DNA from: Halomonas sp. Bachu 37
GTDB lineage: Bacteria > Pseudomonadota > Gammaproteobacteria > Pseudomonadales > Halomonadaceae
Assembly: GCF_039691755.1 (NCBI RefSeq)
Contig: NZ_CP137552.1
Span: 248,001-312,000 of the forward strand
DNA length: 64,000 nucleotides
Direction: 5' to 3'
Part shown: piece after piece, positions 51,287 through 62,784 of the stretch
Numbering within the stretch: the first letter of the stretch is position 1
Layout: each line of letters starts with the position of its first letter
Position numbers and translations under genes: made by a program
Notes under the pieces: model-generated
Databases searched by the model: none
What the model was told of the DNA's origin: nothing
The model's input: only the letters and a program-made list of their open reading frames with translations

Positions 51287-52417
51287 TCAGCTCGTAGTGG
51301 TCTGCTCGATAGCCCGCTCCAGGGCGGCGACGCTGCGTTCGGCATCGTGCAGCTTTTCCAGGCCGAACAGGCCGACACGGAAGGTCTGGAAGTCCTCGCC
51401 TTCATCGCACATCAACGGCACGCCCCCCGCCACCTGCACACCGGCCTCGGCCAGCTTGGCCACTATCGCCTTGTCTTCGCTGTAACTCACGATCACGCCC
51501 GGGGCCTCGAAGCCGGGGGCGGCGACGCTCTTGAACCCATGCTGCTTGAGCATGGCACGCGCCTGCTTGCCGAGGGTGATCTGCTCCTGCTTGACCTTGT
51601 CGAAACCGTAGTCGCGGGTCTCCAGCATGATATCGCGCAGCCTGCGCAGGCTGTCGGTGGGCATGGTGGCGTGGTAGGCATGGCCGCCGTTCTCATACGC
51701 CTGCATGATGTCGTGCCATTTGCGCAAGTCGCAGGCAAAGCTGGAGCTGGTGGTCTCGACGAGCCTGGTGCCGGCACGCTCGGAAAGCATCACCATGGCG
51801 CAGCAGGGTGGGCCGCTCCAGCCTTTCTGCGGCGCGCTGACCAGCACATCGATGCCCAGTGCCTGCATATCCACCCAGAGCGTTCCGGCGGCGATGGCAT
51901 CGACCACCAGCAGGCCGCCGATGTCGTGGGTGGCGTCAGCCAGCTGCTGGATATAGGTATCGGGCAGCAACAAGCCGGCGGAGGTCTCTACCTGTGGGGC
52001 GAAGACCACCGCGGGTTTTTCCTCGCGGATTTTTGCTACGGCTTCCTTGATAGGCACCGGCACGAAGGCGGAATGAGCATTTTCGGCATCGATACGCCGG
52101 GCTTTCAGCACCGTCTGCTGTTCGCTGATCCTGCCCATGTCGAGAATTTGCGTCCAGCGGTAGCTGAACCAGCCGTTGCGGATCACCAGGGTTTTCTGGT
52201 CGGTGGCGAACTGGCGCGCCACCGCTTCCATGCCGAAGGTGCCGCTGCCCGGCACGATCACCGCCGCATGGGCGTGGTAGACCTCTTTCAAGGTGGCGGA
52301 GATATCCCGCATTACGCCCTGAAACTGTTGCGACATATGATTGAGCGAGCGGTCGGTATAGACCACCGAATATTCCAGCAACCCTTGCGGGTCGACGTCG
52401 GGAAGCAGGCCTGGCAT
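51287..52417 (-). CDS. Alanine-glyoxylate/serine-pyruvate aminotransferase family protein
   Basis: 376 residues from ATG 52417 (AGGAGAATGCC upstream). It is a class V, PLP-dependent fold-type I aminotransferase. The PLP lysine is in SAPQKGWSGPP (Lys around 189), and GSGTFGMEAVARQ binds the cofactor phosphate. Substrates may be serine, alanine or phosphonate-type amines with glyoxylate or pyruvate as acceptor. It is separated from the nucleoside operon by about 150 bp with a GC-rich hairpin (CCCCGCTTGGGG at about 52448). Confidence 0.9.
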   Translation of the reverse strand: MPGLLPDVDPQGLLEYSVVYTDRSLNHMSQQFQGVMRDISATLKEVYHAHAAVIVPGSGTFGMEAVARQFATDQKTLVIRNGWFSYRWTQILDMGRISEQQTVLKARRIDAENAHSAFVPVPIKEAVAKIREEKPAVVFAPQVETSAGLLLPDTYIQQLADATHDIGGLLVVDAIAAGTLWVDMQALGIDVLVSAPQKGWSGPPCCAMVMLSERAGTRLVETTSSSFACDLRKWHDIMQAYENGGHAYHATMPTDSLRRLRDIMLETRDYGFDKVKQEQITLGKQARAMLKQHGFKSVAAPGFEAPGVIVSYSEDKAIVAKLAEAGVQVAGGVPLMCDEGEDFQTFRVGLFGLEKLHDAERSVAALERAIEQTTTS

Positions 52418-52566
52418 GGCATTCTCCTGGTTTGCGAACGGGTGACTCCCCGCTTGGGGAAAGGCTTCTGGCCGACCGCCGACGGCAGCCAGGAGCACAC
52501 GGATGGCCACGAGGATAAAAGCATTCCCGTGGCCAAGCCAGACCCAAGCCGAACAAGAGGTGTGAT

Positions 52567-53022
52567 TTATGACGAGAGCGGAGAGGATCTGCCGACATTC
52601 TCCGGGCCGAAGGCATCGGGGAGCAGCGTTTCCATGGTGTATTGCTTGAGCAGTTCGCCGCTGCCCGAGAGTACCTTGATGGCAATATCCGGCAGGGCGA
52701 ACTCACGGATACGCTGGCGGCAATCGCCGCAAGGCGTGCAAAGATGCTCCCCCGGTCCCATGACGTAGACACCGCGCAGCGCCCGGTGCCCGGCGCTGAC
52801 CATGGCGGCGATCGCCGAGGCTTCGGCGCACAGGCCCTTGTAGTGGGCGACTTCGACGTTGCAACCGGCGAACAGCTCGCCGTTTTGCGTTTCCGCCACA
52901 GCGGCGACCGGATGCGCGGAGTAGGGGACATAAGCGCGCTCACGCACCTCGATCAACTGCTTTACGATGGCGGCGGGTACGCTTGCCTCTTCACGTTGAC
53001 CTGACTGTAGTGATTCATCCAT
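52567..53022 (-). CDS. cdd: Cytidine deaminase
   Basis: 151 residues from ATG 53022, which has AAGGAG at six bases; another ATG upstream lies in that ribosome binding site region. The zinc and catalytic sites are CNVEVAHYKGLCAEASAI (Cys and Glu) and PCGDCRQRI (two Cys). This is the tetrameric type of cytidine deaminase. It turns cytidine and deoxycytidine into the uridine forms, which feed the phosphorylase steps upstream in the operon. Last gene of the nucleoside salvage operon. Confidence 0.94.
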   Translation of the reverse strand: MDESLQSGQREEASVPAAIVKQLIEVRERAYVPYSAHPVAAVAETQNGELFAGCNVEVAHYKGLCAEASAIAAMVSAGHRALRGVYVMGPGEHLCTPCGDCRQRIREFALPDIAIKVLSGSGELLKQYTMETLLPDAFGPENVGRSSPLSS

Positions 53023-53033
53023 GCCTGGCTCCT

Positions 53034-53759
53034 TCATGCCTGGTCGGCGTCGTCGCGCAGCACCGTCTCCAGGGCAATCTGCATCATGTCGTCGAACGAC
53101 GTCTGACGCTCGGCGCTGGAGAGCGAATCGCCCTTGAGGATATGGTCGGAGACGGTGCAGATGGTCAGCGCCCGGGCGCCGAATTCCGCCGCTACGCCAT
53201 AGAGTCCGGCGGCTTCCATCTCCACACCGACGATACCGTAGCGCTTGAGCAGTTCGGCCATGTCGGCTTGCGGGTTGTAGAACAGGTCTGCCGAGAACAG
53301 GTTGCCCACCTTGACCGCAACGCCCTTGGCCTTGGCCGCCCCCACCGCATGCTGGGTCAGCGCGAAATCGGCGATCGCCGCGAAATCGTGGTCGTTGAAG
53401 CGCATCCGGTTGACCTTGGAGTCGGTGCTGGCGCCGAGGCCGATCACCACATCGCGCAGCTGCACGTCGTCACGAACCGCACCGCAGGAACCCACGCGGA
53501 TGAGTGTCTTGACGTCGTAATCGGTGATCAGCTCCTTGGCGTAGATGGACACCGAGGGAATGCCCATGCCGTGGCCCATCACCGAAATCTCGCGACCCTG
53601 GTAGCGGCCGGTGTAGCCGTACATGCTGCGCACGCCGTTGACCTGGCGCACGTCGCTCAGGTAGGTCTCGGCAATGTACTTGGCGCGCAGCGGGTCGCCG
53701 GGCATGAGCACGGTGTCGGCGAAATCGCCGCGGGCGGCTTCAATATGGGGCGTGGCCAT
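53034..53759 (-). CDS. deoD: Purine nucleoside phosphorylase, DeoD type
   Basis: 241 residues, full length. [22 protein letters not shown] at the N-terminus, the phosphate-binding GSCGAVR and the nucleoside contact [15 protein letters not shown] are visible. It releases purine base and (deoxy)ribose-1-phosphate. The start codon shares one base with the deoB stop (TGATG), so translation is coupled. cdd follows after 11 bases. Confidence 0.96.
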   Translation of the reverse strand: MATPHIEAARGDFADTVLMPGDPLRAKYIAETYLSDVRQVNGVRSMYGYTGRYQGREISVMGHGMGIPSVSIYAKELITDYDVKTLIRVGSCGAVRDDVQLRDVVIGLGASTDSKVNRMRFNDHDFAAIADFALTQHAVGAAKAKGVAVKVGNLFSADLFYNPQADMAELLKRYGIVGVEMEAAGLYGVAAEFGARALTICTVSDHILKGDSLSSAERQTSFDDMMQIALETVLRDDADQA

Positions 53760-55048
53760 CAGTGGGCTCCTGTGGAGGCGGTCGGGTCATCGGCGGCGCT
53801 GGGGTGCGACGGGTCGTGGGAGAGAAAGCTGGTACCGTCGGCCATGGGCTCGAGATCGAAATACTCCGCCAGGCTCTGGCCGATATCGGCAAAAGTGCCG
53901 CGCTCCCCCAGCGAACCGGGAGCGAGACCGGCACCGGACACGAGTACTGGAATGTACTCCCGGGTGTGTTCGGTTCCCGGCCAGGTCGGGTCGCAGCCGT
54001 GGTCGGCGGTGAGAATCAGCAGGTCGCTGGGTTTCAAGCGTGTGAGCAGCTCGGGCAGGCGAGCATCGAAGGCTTCCAGGGCGGCGGCGTAACCCGCCAC
54101 ATCGCGGCGATGGCCATAGACCGAATCGAAATCGACGAAATTGGTCATGATGATGCTGCGCGCACCGGTATGGTCGAGTTCGTCCAGGGTGGCATCGAAC
54201 AGGGCATCGTGACCGCTGGCCTTGATCTTGCGCGAAATCCCGCAGTGGGCGTAGATATCGGCGATCTTGCCGATGGATACCACCTTGCCTCCGGCCTCGC
54301 ACAGCTTCTGCAGTACGGTGGGCGAGGGCGGCTCGACGCTGTAGTCGCGGCGGTTGCCGGTGCGGGCGTAGGTGGCGGCACTTTCGCCGACGAACGGCCG
54401 CGCGATCACCCGGCCGATATTGTAGGGTTCGAGCAGGCGGCGCACGGTTTCGCATAGCTGGTACAGCCGCTCCAGGCCGAAGTGCTCTTCATGGGCGGCG
54501 ATCTGGAAGACGGAATCCGCCGAGGTGTAGACGATCGGCTTGCCGCTGCGCACATGCTCATCGCCCAACCGCGTGATGATCTCGGTACCGGAGGCATGAC
54601 AATTGCCGATGACGCCGGGCAACTGCGCTTCCTCGACGATGGCGTCGAGCAGCTCGACCGGAAAGCTCTCCTGCTTGTCGAGAAAATAGCCCCAGTCGAA
54701 GCGTACCGGCACCCCGGCGATTTCCCAGTGGCCCGAGGGCGTGTCCTTGCCCGAGGAGATTTCCCGGGCATAGGCATAGGCACCCTCCACCCGGGCCGGC
54801 TCCTCGACTCCTTCGGCGAAGTGGCCGGTGCTGTCGCGGTGGGCATGGAACAGGCCCAGCCGTCCCATGTTGGGCAACTTGAGGGAGCCGGAACGGGCGT
54901 TGGGGCCGTCGGTCACATCCGCATCGCCACGGGCGCAGGCGGCGGCGATATGGCCCAGGGTATCGGCACCGGCATCGCCGAACGCATCGGCATCCGGGGC
55001 GCTGCCGATACCGAAGGAATCCAGTACGAGTACGATGGCGCGAGTCAT
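53759..55048 (-). CDS. deoB: Phosphopentomutase
   Basis: 429 residues, alkaline-phosphatase-like fold. Metal-site motifs are [19 protein letters not shown] at the start and [21 protein letters not shown] near the end. A cap domain occupies the middle. It converts (deoxy)ribose-1-phosphate to the 5-phosphate, which DeoC then cleaves. The start overlaps the deoA stop by four bases. The last 30 residues are polar and longer than in E. coli DeoB, which is typical of minor species variation. Confidence 0.96.
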   Translation of the reverse strand: MTRAIVLVLDSFGIGSAPDADAFGDAGADTLGHIAAACARGDADVTDGPNARSGSLKLPNMGRLGLFHAHRDSTGHFAEGVEEPARVEGAYAYAREISSGKDTPSGHWEIAGVPVRFDWGYFLDKQESFPVELLDAIVEEAQLPGVIGNCHASGTEIITRLGDEHVRSGKPIVYTSADSVFQIAAHEEHFGLERLYQLCETVRRLLEPYNIGRVIARPFVGESAATYARTGNRRDYSVEPPSPTVLQKLCEAGGKVVSIGKIADIYAHCGISRKIKASGHDALFDATLDELDHTGARSIIMTNFVDFDSVYGHRRDVAGYAAALEAFDARLPELLTRLKPSDLLILTADHGCDPTWPGTEHTREYIPVLVSGAGLAPGSLGERGTFADIGQSLAEYFDLEPMADGTSFLSHDPSHPSAADDPTASTGAH

Positions 55049-56388
55049 GCGGTTTCTCCTCGATATCTCTCCTGAATCAATGTTTCCGACGCCACTGCTT
55101 CCGCCTGGGAGGTGGGATCACCGATGCTGACGGCGGCGCGAAGCTGTTCGGCGGCACGCTGGGCGGCGGCTTCGTCGCGGGCGTGAACCATGGCCAGTGG
55201 ACGCTGGTTATCGGTCTGCTCGCCAATGGCGGCGATTTCGCTCAGGCCGACGCTATGGTCGATAGTGGCGTCGTTGCGTAGCCGGCCGCCACCCAGCTCC
55301 ACCACGGTCATGCCGACGGCGCGAGTATCGATGCGTTGCACCTTGCCCGCCTGCTGGGGGTAGACCGCAAGCGTGACCGGGGCCTGGGGCAGGTAGTGCT
55401 CAAAGCGTTCGAGGAAATCGCGGGGTCCACCCAGTTCGCTGACCATGCGGGCGAAGACCTCGGCGGCAGCCCCCGAGGCGAGGGCGCGGTCGAGCTTTTC
55501 GAGCGCCTGTTCGCGGGTGGCGGCAAGCGTACCCGCCAGCAGCATCTCCACCGCCAGCTCGCGAGTCACCTGCATGATACGGCTTTGTGGGCGTTCGCCG
55601 CGCAGCAGCGCCAAGGATTCGACGATCTCCACGGCATTGCCTGCGCAGGGTGCCAGTGGCTGGCTCATGTCGGTCAGCAGGGCGGTGGTCGGCGTGCCGG
55701 CGCGGCTGGCGACATTGGCGATGCTCCTGGCCAGCTCACGGGATTTTTCCGCGGTTGGCATGAAGGCGCCGCTGCCGACTTTTACATCCATCACCAGGGC
55801 GTCGAGGCCGGATGCAAGCTTCTTGCCCAGTATCGAGGCGGTAATCAGCGGAATCGACTCCACCGTGGCGGTGACGTCGCGCACGCCGTAGATGCGTTTG
55901 TCCGCCGGGGCGAGATCCGCCGTCTGGCCGATGATGGCAACCCCGGTGTCCTTCACGACCCGGCGAAACCGTTCGGGGGCGGGATACGGGTCGTAGCCGG
56001 GAATCGACTCAAACTTGTCCAGCGTGCCGCCGGTGTGGCCCAGGCCGCGCCCGGAAATCATCGGCACGAAGGCGCCGCAGGCGGCAACCCAGGGCCCCAG
56101 CACCAGGGAGACGAGGTCGCCCACGCCGCCGGTGGAGTGCTTGTCGACCACGGGGCTGGGCAGATCGAGGTCGTCCCAGCGCATCACGTGGCCGGAGTCG
56201 CGGGTGGCGGTGGTCAAGGCGACGACTTCGGCGTCGCTCATGCCGTTGAGGTATACCGCCATGGTGAAGGCGCCTATCTGGCTGTCGCCGATGCGGTCAT
56301 CGGCGATGCCCTGGATGAATTCACGGATATCGTCGGCGGCCAGTTCGCCACCGTCACGCTTGCGGCGTATCAGTTCCTGCGGGAGCAT
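55045..56388 (-). CDS. deoA: Thymidine phosphorylase
   Basis: 447 residues, full length. The pyrimidine phosphorylase signature is visible at [20 protein letters not shown] (about 115-134), and [15 protein letters not shown] binds phosphate. It splits thymidine and deoxyuridine to the base and deoxyribose-1-phosphate. The start overlaps the deoC stop (TGATG) and the stop overlaps deoB, so the three genes are tightly coupled. Confidence 0.96.
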   Translation of the reverse strand: MLPQELIRRKRDGGELAADDIREFIQGIADDRIGDSQIGAFTMAVYLNGMSDAEVVALTTATRDSGHVMRWDDLDLPSPVVDKHSTGGVGDLVSLVLGPWVAACGAFVPMISGRGLGHTGGTLDKFESIPGYDPYPAPERFRRVVKDTGVAIIGQTADLAPADKRIYGVRDVTATVESIPLITASILGKKLASGLDALVMDVKVGSGAFMPTAEKSRELARSIANVASRAGTPTTALLTDMSQPLAPCAGNAVEIVESLALLRGERPQSRIMQVTRELAVEMLLAGTLAATREQALEKLDRALASGAAAEVFARMVSELGGPRDFLERFEHYLPQAPVTLAVYPQQAGKVQRIDTRAVGMTVVELGGGRLRNDATIDHSVGLSEIAAIGEQTDNQRPLAMVHARDEAAAQRAAEQLRAAVSIGDPTSQAEAVASETLIQERYRGETA

Positions 56389-57179
56389 CAGTAGCCTCCT
56401 TGCGTTTGCATGTCGGCGCTGAGGCCAAGGGTTGCCAGCAGGTCGCCGAGAAGGCTCGACGCACCGAAACGAAAATGCACGGCATCGAGCCAGTCATCGC
56501 CCATGATTTCGCTCGCCAGGGCCAGATAACTCGCGGCTTCCGCCGTGGTGCGTACCCCTCCGGCGGCCTTGAATCCGACGACCCTGCCGCTGTCGCGAAT
56601 CGTCTCGAGCATGATTTCGGCGGCCTCCAGCGTGGCATTGACCGCTACCTTGCCGGTGGAGGTCTTGATGAAGTCCGCACCGCCTTCGATGGCCAGTTCG
56701 GCGGCACGCCGGATCAGCGCGGGGTCACCCAGCTCGCCGGTCTCGAGAATCACCTTCAGGTCTGCCGTGTCGCCGCAGGCCGTCTTGCACGCCTTGACCA
56801 GCGCCAGGCCGGTCTTTTCATCGCCGGCCATCAGCGAGCGATAGGGAAACACGACATCGACTTCATCGGCGCCGGCAGCCACGGCATCGCGGGTCTCGCG
56901 CTCGGCCCGTGCGATGTCGTCGCCGCCGTCGGGAAAGTTGGTCACCGTGGCGATCCTGACCTTGTCGGCAAGCCCTTGTTCCGCCAGAGCCTGGCGGGCG
57001 GTGGCGATGAAGGCGGGATAAATGCATACCGCCGCCGGCGAGCCGGCGGCGGACGCCGCTTGGCGGCACAAGCCGCGGATGGTGGCCTCGCTATCGTCGT
57101 CGTTGAGGCTGGTGAGGTCCATCAGCGCCAGCGCCTGGTGGGCGATATTCGACAGTTCGGAAATGGCGGGTTGGCTCAT
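56388..57179 (-). CDS. deoC: Deoxyribose-phosphate aldolase
   Basis: 263 residues from ATG 57179. The Schiff-base Lys is in FIKTSTGK, and [12 protein letters not shown] holds the second Lys. The first strand contains [16 protein letters not shown]. It splits deoxyribose-5-phosphate to glyceraldehyde-3-phosphate and acetaldehyde. The frame is open far upstream through nupC, but that extension has no homology to any aldolase and is rejected. It lies 44 bases after nupC. Confidence 0.95.
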   Translation of the reverse strand: MSQPAISELSNIAHQALALMDLTSLNDDDSEATIRGLCRQAASAAGSPAAVCIYPAFIATARQALAEQGLADKVRIATVTNFPDGGDDIARAERETRDAVAAGADEVDVVFPYRSLMAGDEKTGLALVKACKTACGDTADLKVILETGELGDPALIRRAAELAIEGGADFIKTSTGKVAVNATLEAAEIMLETIRDSGRVVGFKAAGGVRTTAEAASYLALASEIMGDDWLDAVHFRFGASSLLGDLLATLGLSADMQTQGGY

Positions 57180-57223
57180 GGGGTATCTCGTCGGGTCGGT
57201 AAAACGGGTCTGTGAAAATCGTG

Positions 57224-58498
57224 TCAACCGAGGCTGCCGAGTGCCAGAAAGAACCCGGCAATCGTCGCTGACATCAAGTTGGAGAGGGTGCCGGCCAGCA
57301 CGGCCCTGAGGCCAAAACGGGCGATCTCCTGGCGGCGGCTCGGAGCGATGCTGCCAAGTCCCCCCAGCAGTATGGCAATGGATGACAAATTGGCGAAGCC
57401 GCACAGGGCGAAAGAGAGAATGGCCATGGTGTGCGGCGTCATCATCTGACCCGTGGCGGCGACCACCTGTTCCCCATCGATGTAGGGCGCCAGGTTGATA
57501 TAGGCGACGAACTCGTTGACCACCAGCTTCTGGCCGATGAACGAACCGGCCAGATTGGCTTCCGCCCAGGGCACGCCGAGCATGAAGGCCAGTGGCGAGA
57601 ACAGCCAGCCGAGAATCAGCTCCAGGCTCAGCGTCTCCATGCCCAGCCAGCCGCCGATGCCGCCCAGCATGCCGTTGATCAGCGCGATCAAGCCGATGAA
57701 CGCCAGCAGCATGGCGCCCACGTTGGCCGCCAGCAGCATGCCGGACGTGGCCCCGGAAGCAGCGGCATCGAGTACGTTGGCCGGGCGGTCCGCATCCTCT
57801 TCCAGCCGCGCCTCGGTTTCCGACACGCTGTCCTCGGGCTCCCGGGTCTCGGGCATGATCAACTTGGCGAACAGCAGCCCGCCCGGCGCGGCCATGAACG
57901 ACGCCGCCACCAGGTATTCCATGGGGATACCCAGCGCCGCGTAGCCTGCCAGTACCGACCCCGCGACCGAGGCCAGGCCGCCGCACATCACCGCGAACAG
58001 CTGCGATGGTGTCATTCGGGCGATGAAGGGACGTACCACCAGCGGCGCTTCGGTCTGGCCGACGAAGATATTGGCGGTGGCCGAGAGTGACTCGGTACGC
58101 GAGGTGCCCAGCGCCTTCTGCAAGGCGCCGCCGAGGATACGGATCACCCACTGCATGATACCGATGTGATAGAGCACGGCGATCAGCGAAGAGAAGAAGA
58201 TGATGACCGGCAAGACCCTGACGGCGAAGACGAAGCCGACGTTGCCCGCATCCGCCAACCCGCCGAAGAGAAAGTCGATCCCGTCGTTGGCATAGGTCAC
58301 CACCTGGCTGACACCACCGGAGATGGTTTGCAACACGCTCTGGCCGAACGGCACATAGAGGACGAACGCGCCTATCCCCGCCTGGATGGCGAAGGCCCCC
58401 AGCACGGTGCGCAGACGGATGGCCTTGCGGTCGTAGGAGAAGAGTAGAGCAATGGCCACCAGGGTGACCATGCCTACCAGGCTCATGATGAGGGTCAT
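57224..58498 (-). CDS. nupC: Concentrative nucleoside transporter, NupC/CNT family
   Basis: 424 residues from ATG 58498 (GAGG upstream). About nine to ten membrane segments. CNT signatures are [15 protein letters not shown] (nucleoside and cation site), the [19 protein letters not shown] segment and NEFVAYINL. It imports nucleosides with sodium or protons. The order nupC-deoC-deoA-deoB-deoD-cdd gives import and full breakdown of nucleosides in one transcript. Confidence 0.94.
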   Translation of the reverse strand: MTLIMSLVGMVTLVAIALLFSYDRKAIRLRTVLGAFAIQAGIGAFVLYVPFGQSVLQTISGGVSQVVTYANDGIDFLFGGLADAGNVGFVFAVRVLPVIIFFSSLIAVLYHIGIMQWVIRILGGALQKALGTSRTESLSATANIFVGQTEAPLVVRPFIARMTPSQLFAVMCGGLASVAGSVLAGYAALGIPMEYLVAASFMAAPGGLLFAKLIMPETREPEDSVSETEARLEEDADRPANVLDAAASGATSGMLLAANVGAMLLAFIGLIALINGMLGGIGGWLGMETLSLELILGWLFSPLAFMLGVPWAEANLAGSFIGQKLVVNEFVAYINLAPYIDGEQVVAATGQMMTPHTMAILSFALCGFANLSSIAILLGGLGSIAPSRRQEIARFGLRAVLAGTLSNLMSATIAGFFLALGSLG

Positions 58499-58595
58499 GG
58501 GAATGCCTCGAATCGTGAGAGATGGACTCGTTGCAGCCGGTTTCGCTTGGCGATGCCATTTGTAGCGCGCTGGTAGGCACTGGGCATGAGCTGCG

Positions 58596-60794
58596 TTATC
58601 GCTGCGACGCCTGAATTGCCGTGAGGGCGATGGTATAGACGATATCGTCGACCAGAGCACCTCGGGACAGATCGTTCACCGGCTTGTTCAAGCCTTGCAG
58701 CATGGGGCCGACACTGACGACCCGGGCGCTGCGCTGTACCGCCTTGTAGGTGGTATTGCCGGTATTGAGGTCGGGGAAGACGAAGACCGTAGCACGTCCG
58801 GCCACCGGCGAGTCGGGAGCTTTCTGCTTGCCCACGCTCTCGATGGCGGCGGCGTCGTACTGCAGCGGCCCGTCTATCGCCAGGTGCGGCGCCCGTTCGC
58901 GGGCGATGCGGGTGGCTTCACGCACCTTGTCGACATCGGCACCGGTACCAGAGTCGCCGGTGGAGTAGCTGATCATGGCGACACGCGGCTCGATGCCGAA
59001 CGACTCGGCGGAGCGCGCACTCTGCAGGGCAATTTCCGCCAGCGTCTCGGCGTCCGGGTCGGGATTCACCGCGCAATCGCCGTAGACCACCACCTGTTCC
59101 GGCAGCAGCATGAAGAAGATCGACGAGACCTGATTGTATTCCGGTGCGGTCTTGATCAGCTGGAAGGCGGGGCGCACGGTGTTGGCAGTGGTATGCACCG
59201 CCCCCGATACCAGGCCATCCACCTCGTCGCGCTGCAGCATCATGGTGCCCAGCACGACGTTATCCTGTAGCTGGGCTTCGGCGGTAAGCTCGTTGAGCTT
59301 GCCGCGGCGCAGATCGACCATGGGGCCGATATAGCTGGCACGGATGCTTTCGGGGTCGATGATCGTAAGCTCCTCGGGCAGCTCCAGCCCCCGGTTGCGC
59401 GCCACGGTGGCGATATCCTCGCGATTGCCCAGCAGGATGCAGTCGGCGATTCCCCGACGCTGGCAGATGATGGCGGCTTCCACGGTACGCGGTTCGTCGC
59501 CTTCGGGCAGGACGACGCGCTTTTTCGCCTGCTGGGCCAGCTTGACCAGCTGGTGGCGAAAGGCGGAGGGCGAAAGCCTTCGGGTATAGCCCCGGCTCAA
59601 GTTCTCCTTGAGCCAGTCGAGATCGATATGCGCGGCAACGAAACGCGCGATTCGCTCGGCACGGTCGAGATCGTCCATGGGGATCTCGTTGCTCATGCGG
59701 CTGAGGTTGGTGGCGGTGGTCAGGCTGTCGGTATCCACCGTCAGCACCGGCAGCCCGGTCTTCAGGGCGGGGCGACACATCTCGATCATGTTGTCGTTGG
59801 GCATGAAGCCGTTGGTCAACAAAACCCCTGCCAGTTGCGTGCCGTTCATGGTCGCCAGGGCCGAGGCCAGTACCACGTCATCGCGGTCGCCGGAGGTGAC
59901 CACCAGGCTGCCGGGCTTGAAGATATGCAGGGCGTTGGCAGCGCTGCGCGCACACAGGCTGGTGGAGAGCACGCGGCGGGAGTCGGCGTCGCCTTCGTTG
60001 AGCACTCGAGCATTCAATGCTCGAGCGACATCCAGCGTGCGTGGCGCGCTCAGGGACTTGCTGTAGGGCACGACTCCGATCAAGTGGAAGCGGTCGGTGG
60101 CCAGCGCCGGCGAGTAGCGGCGCAGCTCGTCGAGTACCGACGCGTCCAGTTCGGGCTTGACGGTGCCTGGCGCCAGGGAGAGGTCATCCTCGGCGAAGGG
60201 CATGTTGCGCATGCGCATCAGGATACCGCCCAGCGTGCGGCTGGAGCTGATCCCACCGAAGTTGCGCGCGTGCATGTCCAGTAGCTCGGCGAGCGCCTGT
60301 GGCTCGTGCAGGTCGCCGGTACCCACCAGGATGATACGGGCATTGAGCGCATGGGCGAGCTGGGCGTTGGTCTGGGTGGCGTAGGTGGTGTACTGGGTCG
60401 GCACCACGCCTTCCACGACCACCAGGTCGAGCGCGCTGCCGTCCCGGTAGGCTTGATGGACGACCTGATCGTAGAGCTCGATGACGTCTTCCATCAGCTC
60501 ATCGGTATGGTCTTCGCGCAGCAGGCGTTCCAGCCGAGCCTGGGACATGGGGGCGGGTGGCCGCTGGTTCAGCGTACGCGACACCAGCGCCGTGGAACGG
60601 TCCAGCCCCGGTCCGTTGAGCTCGTCTTGCATGAACGGCTTGAGAAATCCCGCCTTCAGGCCGATTGTGTCCAGCGCCTGGATCAAGCCCAGGCAAGCGG
60701 AGGTCAAACCGGCGCCGACGCTGGTGGGAACCAGCAGGATGGTCTGCGGCTGTTGTGAAGGGTTGGATGGAGCGGGACTCGTGGCTTGCGGCAT
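58596..60794 (-). CDS. pta: Phosphate acetyltransferase (long form)
   Basis: 732 residues, long Pta. The N-terminal part (about 15-220) is a P-loop-like dethiobiotin-synthetase-type domain ([19 protein letters not shown]), then a DRTGG domain (about 225-340), and the C-terminal catalytic PTA_PTB domain (about 410-725) with [15 protein letters not shown] and [18 protein letters not shown]. It interconverts acetyl-CoA and acetyl phosphate. The start codon overlaps the ackA stop (TAATG). Confidence 0.96.
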   Translation of the reverse strand: MPQATSPAPSNPSQQPQTILLVPTSVGAGLTSACLGLIQALDTIGLKAGFLKPFMQDELNGPGLDRSTALVSRTLNQRPPAPMSQARLERLLREDHTDELMEDVIELYDQVVHQAYRDGSALDLVVVEGVVPTQYTTYATQTNAQLAHALNARIILVGTGDLHEPQALAELLDMHARNFGGISSSRTLGGILMRMRNMPFAEDDLSLAPGTVKPELDASVLDELRRYSPALATDRFHLIGVVPYSKSLSAPRTLDVARALNARVLNEGDADSRRVLSTSLCARSAANALHIFKPGSLVVTSGDRDDVVLASALATMNGTQLAGVLLTNGFMPNDNMIEMCRPALKTGLPVLTVDTDSLTTATNLSRMSNEIPMDDLDRAERIARFVAAHIDLDWLKENLSRGYTRRLSPSAFRHQLVKLAQQAKKRVVLPEGDEPRTVEAAIICQRRGIADCILLGNREDIATVARNRGLELPEELTIIDPESIRASYIGPMVDLRRGKLNELTAEAQLQDNVVLGTMMLQRDEVDGLVSGAVHTTANTVRPAFQLIKTAPEYNQVSSIFFMLLPEQVVVYGDCAVNPDPDAETLAEIALQSARSAESFGIEPRVAMISYSTGDSGTGADVDKVREATRIARERAPHLAIDGPLQYDAAAIESVGKQKAPDSPVAGRATVFVFPDLNTGNTTYKAVQRSARVVSVGPMLQGLNKPVNDLSRGALVDDIVYTIALTAIQASQR

Positions 60795-61975
60795 TACAGC
60801 GCCTCCAGGCAGTGGCGGGTTTCCATGGCGATACGGCCTTCTTCATCGGTGGGGATCACCCACACTTGCGGACCATCGTGCTCGTGGCGGTCGAGCTTGC
60901 CTTCCGCCCCTCGAATGGTAGCGGTATTGCGCTCTGGTGCCAGCGAGAAAGCGAAATGGGGCAACAGTTCGATGACCCGTTGGCGGACGAAGGCCGAATT
61001 CTCGCCGATCCCACCGGTGAAGATCACCCCGTCCAGCTGCGGGAGAGCACAACTGAGCGCGGCCAGGGACTTGGCGATGCGGTAGCAGAACACCTCCACG
61101 GCGAGCTGTGCCCCTTCATGGCCCTTGCCAGCGGCTTGTTCGAGTTCACGCATGTCGTTGGAAAGCCCGGACAGGCCGAGCAGCCCGCTCTCCTTGTTGA
61201 GCAGGGTGTCGATGCGATCGAGCGACCAGTCCAGCTGGCGGGCCAGGTGAGCATGCAGGCCGGGGTCGACATCGCCGCTACGGGTTCCCATCACCACGCC
61301 TTCCAGCGGCGTCAGGCCCATGCTGGTGTCCTGGCTTCGACCTTGCCAGACGGCACAGGTAGAACAGCCGTTGCCCAGGTGGGCGGTAAGCCAGCCGCCA
61401 TTGCCGCGCTCGCTCAATTGCGCCACGCGTTGGCTCACGTAGGCATGGCTGGTGCCGTGAAAACCGTAGCGCCGGATCGCGTGGTCGCGATACAGCGCTT
61501 GCGGCAGGGCGTAGCGATAGGCCCGCGGCGCCAGGGTCTGGTGGAAGGCCGTGTCGAATACCGCGACCTGGGGCAGGGCGGGGAAGATCTGGCGGGTGGC
61601 CAGTACGCCTTCGAGGTTGGCGGGATTGTGCAGCGGCGCGAGTGCGGCGGTTTCCTTTATCGCCTCGATCACCGTGTCGTCGATTTGCGCCGCCTGGGTG
61701 AAATGCTCGCCGCCATGGACGATGCGGTGGCCCACGGCGCTGGGCTCGCGACCTTCGAGGCGCTCGAAGATGGCCTGCAAGGCTTGCGTGTGGTCGGCAC
61801 CGGACAAGGGCAGCGTAAAACTCTCTCCTCGGCTGTTCTCACCCTTCAAGCGAGCTTCGGGGCTACCCAGGCGCTCCGCCAGCCCGGCGAGGCGGGGTGC
61901 CTCGGGGTCGGCCTCGATCAAGGCGTACTTGATCGAAGAAGAGCCGCAATTGATAACCAGCACCGCTGAACTCAT
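60794..61975 (-). CDS. ackA: Acetate kinase
   Basis: 393 residues. [17 protein letters not shown] at the start binds acetyl phosphate; FDTAFHQT and [13 protein letters not shown] are the acetate kinase signatures, and TGGIGEN closes the nucleotide site. It makes acetate and ATP from acetyl phosphate. AAGGAT upstream supports the start. Together with pta it handles overflow metabolism, including acetyl-CoA from deoxyribose breakdown by the neighbouring operon. Confidence 0.96.
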   Translation of the reverse strand: MSSAVLVINCGSSSIKYALIEADPEAPRLAGLAERLGSPEARLKGENSRGESFTLPLSGADHTQALQAIFERLEGREPSAVGHRIVHGGEHFTQAAQIDDTVIEAIKETAALAPLHNPANLEGVLATRQIFPALPQVAVFDTAFHQTLAPRAYRYALPQALYRDHAIRRYGFHGTSHAYVSQRVAQLSERGNGGWLTAHLGNGCSTCAVWQGRSQDTSMGLTPLEGVVMGTRSGDVDPGLHAHLARQLDWSLDRIDTLLNKESGLLGLSGLSNDMRELEQAAGKGHEGAQLAVEVFCYRIAKSLAALSCALPQLDGVIFTGGIGENSAFVRQRVIELLPHFAFSLAPERNTATIRGAEGKLDRHEHDGPQVWVIPTDEEGRIAMETRHCLEAL

Positions 61976-62277
61976 AAGTATCCTTTAATCAATATTTTCT
62001 AACGAATCCACGAGTGAAATCCGCGCCTTGACAGCGCTCGGCAGACAAACTGGTGGTAAGCATAGATGCAAGACCTTAGTTTAACATGCACCACGACAGT
62101 GGATTAGCCCATCCATGACTGGCTCACCGGCACGACTTGACCCATGCGGGTCGACAGGATGACCACCGCAAAAGGTTGAGACAACTTGTTTATCAGCTAC
62201 GCTGATCAATAAGCCGTCACATGGAGAAACTTTGCCTTCATGTACGCGATTCCCACTAACGGATTAGAGGTGTTCCC
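61976..62277. other. Intergenic region between ackA and the CsbD-like gene
   Basis: 302 bp without a supported gene. It should carry the divergent promoters of ackA and of the small stress gene at 62278. No clear operator or repeat was recognised. Confidence 0.5.
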
Positions 62278-62460
62278 ATGGCAACGGGTTCGGAAGACAA
62301 GGCAAAAGGCGCCGCCAGCAAAGCCACAGGCAAGGCGAAGGAAGCGGCAGGCAAGGCGACCGGCGATAACAAGACGCAGGCCAAAGGTAAGGTGCAGCAG
62401 GCAAAAGGCGAGCTGCAGAAAGGCAAGGGCGAGGCCAAGGAGAGCCAGAAAAAGAAATAG
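62278..62460 (+). CDS. Small CsbD-like stress protein, Lys/Ala-rich
   Basis: 60 residues. The sequence is a repeat-like run of KA(K/S)G(K/A)A units (for example GKAKEAAGKATGDNKTQAKG), low in hydrophobic residues and very basic. This matches short CsbD-type or histone-H1-like stress proteins; the GKAKEAAGKATGD segment is the CsbD core. The weak ribosome binding site TTAGAGG precedes the start. A strong UUCG-loop terminator follows, so it is probably a monocistronic message. Confidence 0.85.
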   Translation: MATGSEDKAKGAASKATGKAKEAAGKATGDNKTQAKGKVQQAKGELQKGKGEAKESQKKK

Positions 62461-62784
62461 CCAGCTATATATTGGTATCGGACTGACATGCAGCAGGGGG
62501 GCTTCGGCCCCCCTGTTGTCGTTTAATGCTTATATTTCTGTTTCCAGGTCGGTTTTTTGAATTTTTTGCTGAATGGAACGAAAGCTGCAGGAACTACTAT
62601 TCGCCTTTGGTCTTGCGGATATGGATTTGCCTGAGAATCGGCACAGAATTGCGCAGTCTGAGCCAAAACAGCAAGCAAGCCCGGTGATATTGTCCATGAG
62701 CCCTGTCGGCAAAAAAAAAGAAAAAGCCGACGCAAGAATTCGAAACGACTTAGCTTGGCGCTTTCAATCAAGAGGAAACCTGAC
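62461..62784. other. Intergenic region before the TRAP operon
   Basis: 324 bp. It holds the CsbD-like gene terminator (62494-62518) and presumably the promoter of dctP. A short open frame at 62573 lacks a ribosome binding site and is not accepted as a gene. AAGAGGAAACC at about 62770 is the dctP ribosome binding site. Confidence 0.5.
62494..62518 (+). terminator. UUCG-loop terminator after the CsbD-like gene
   Basis: CAGGGGGGC at 62494-62502 pairs with GCCCCCCTG at 62507-62515 around a TTCG loop, followed by TTGTCGTTT. Confidence 0.85.

Noticed and set aside
57180..58580. Very long N-terminal extension of deoC
   Set aside because: The frame is open through the coding region of nupC on the same strand, but the translation is low in complexity and unlike any aldolase. 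The standard DeoC start at 57179 gives the normal length.
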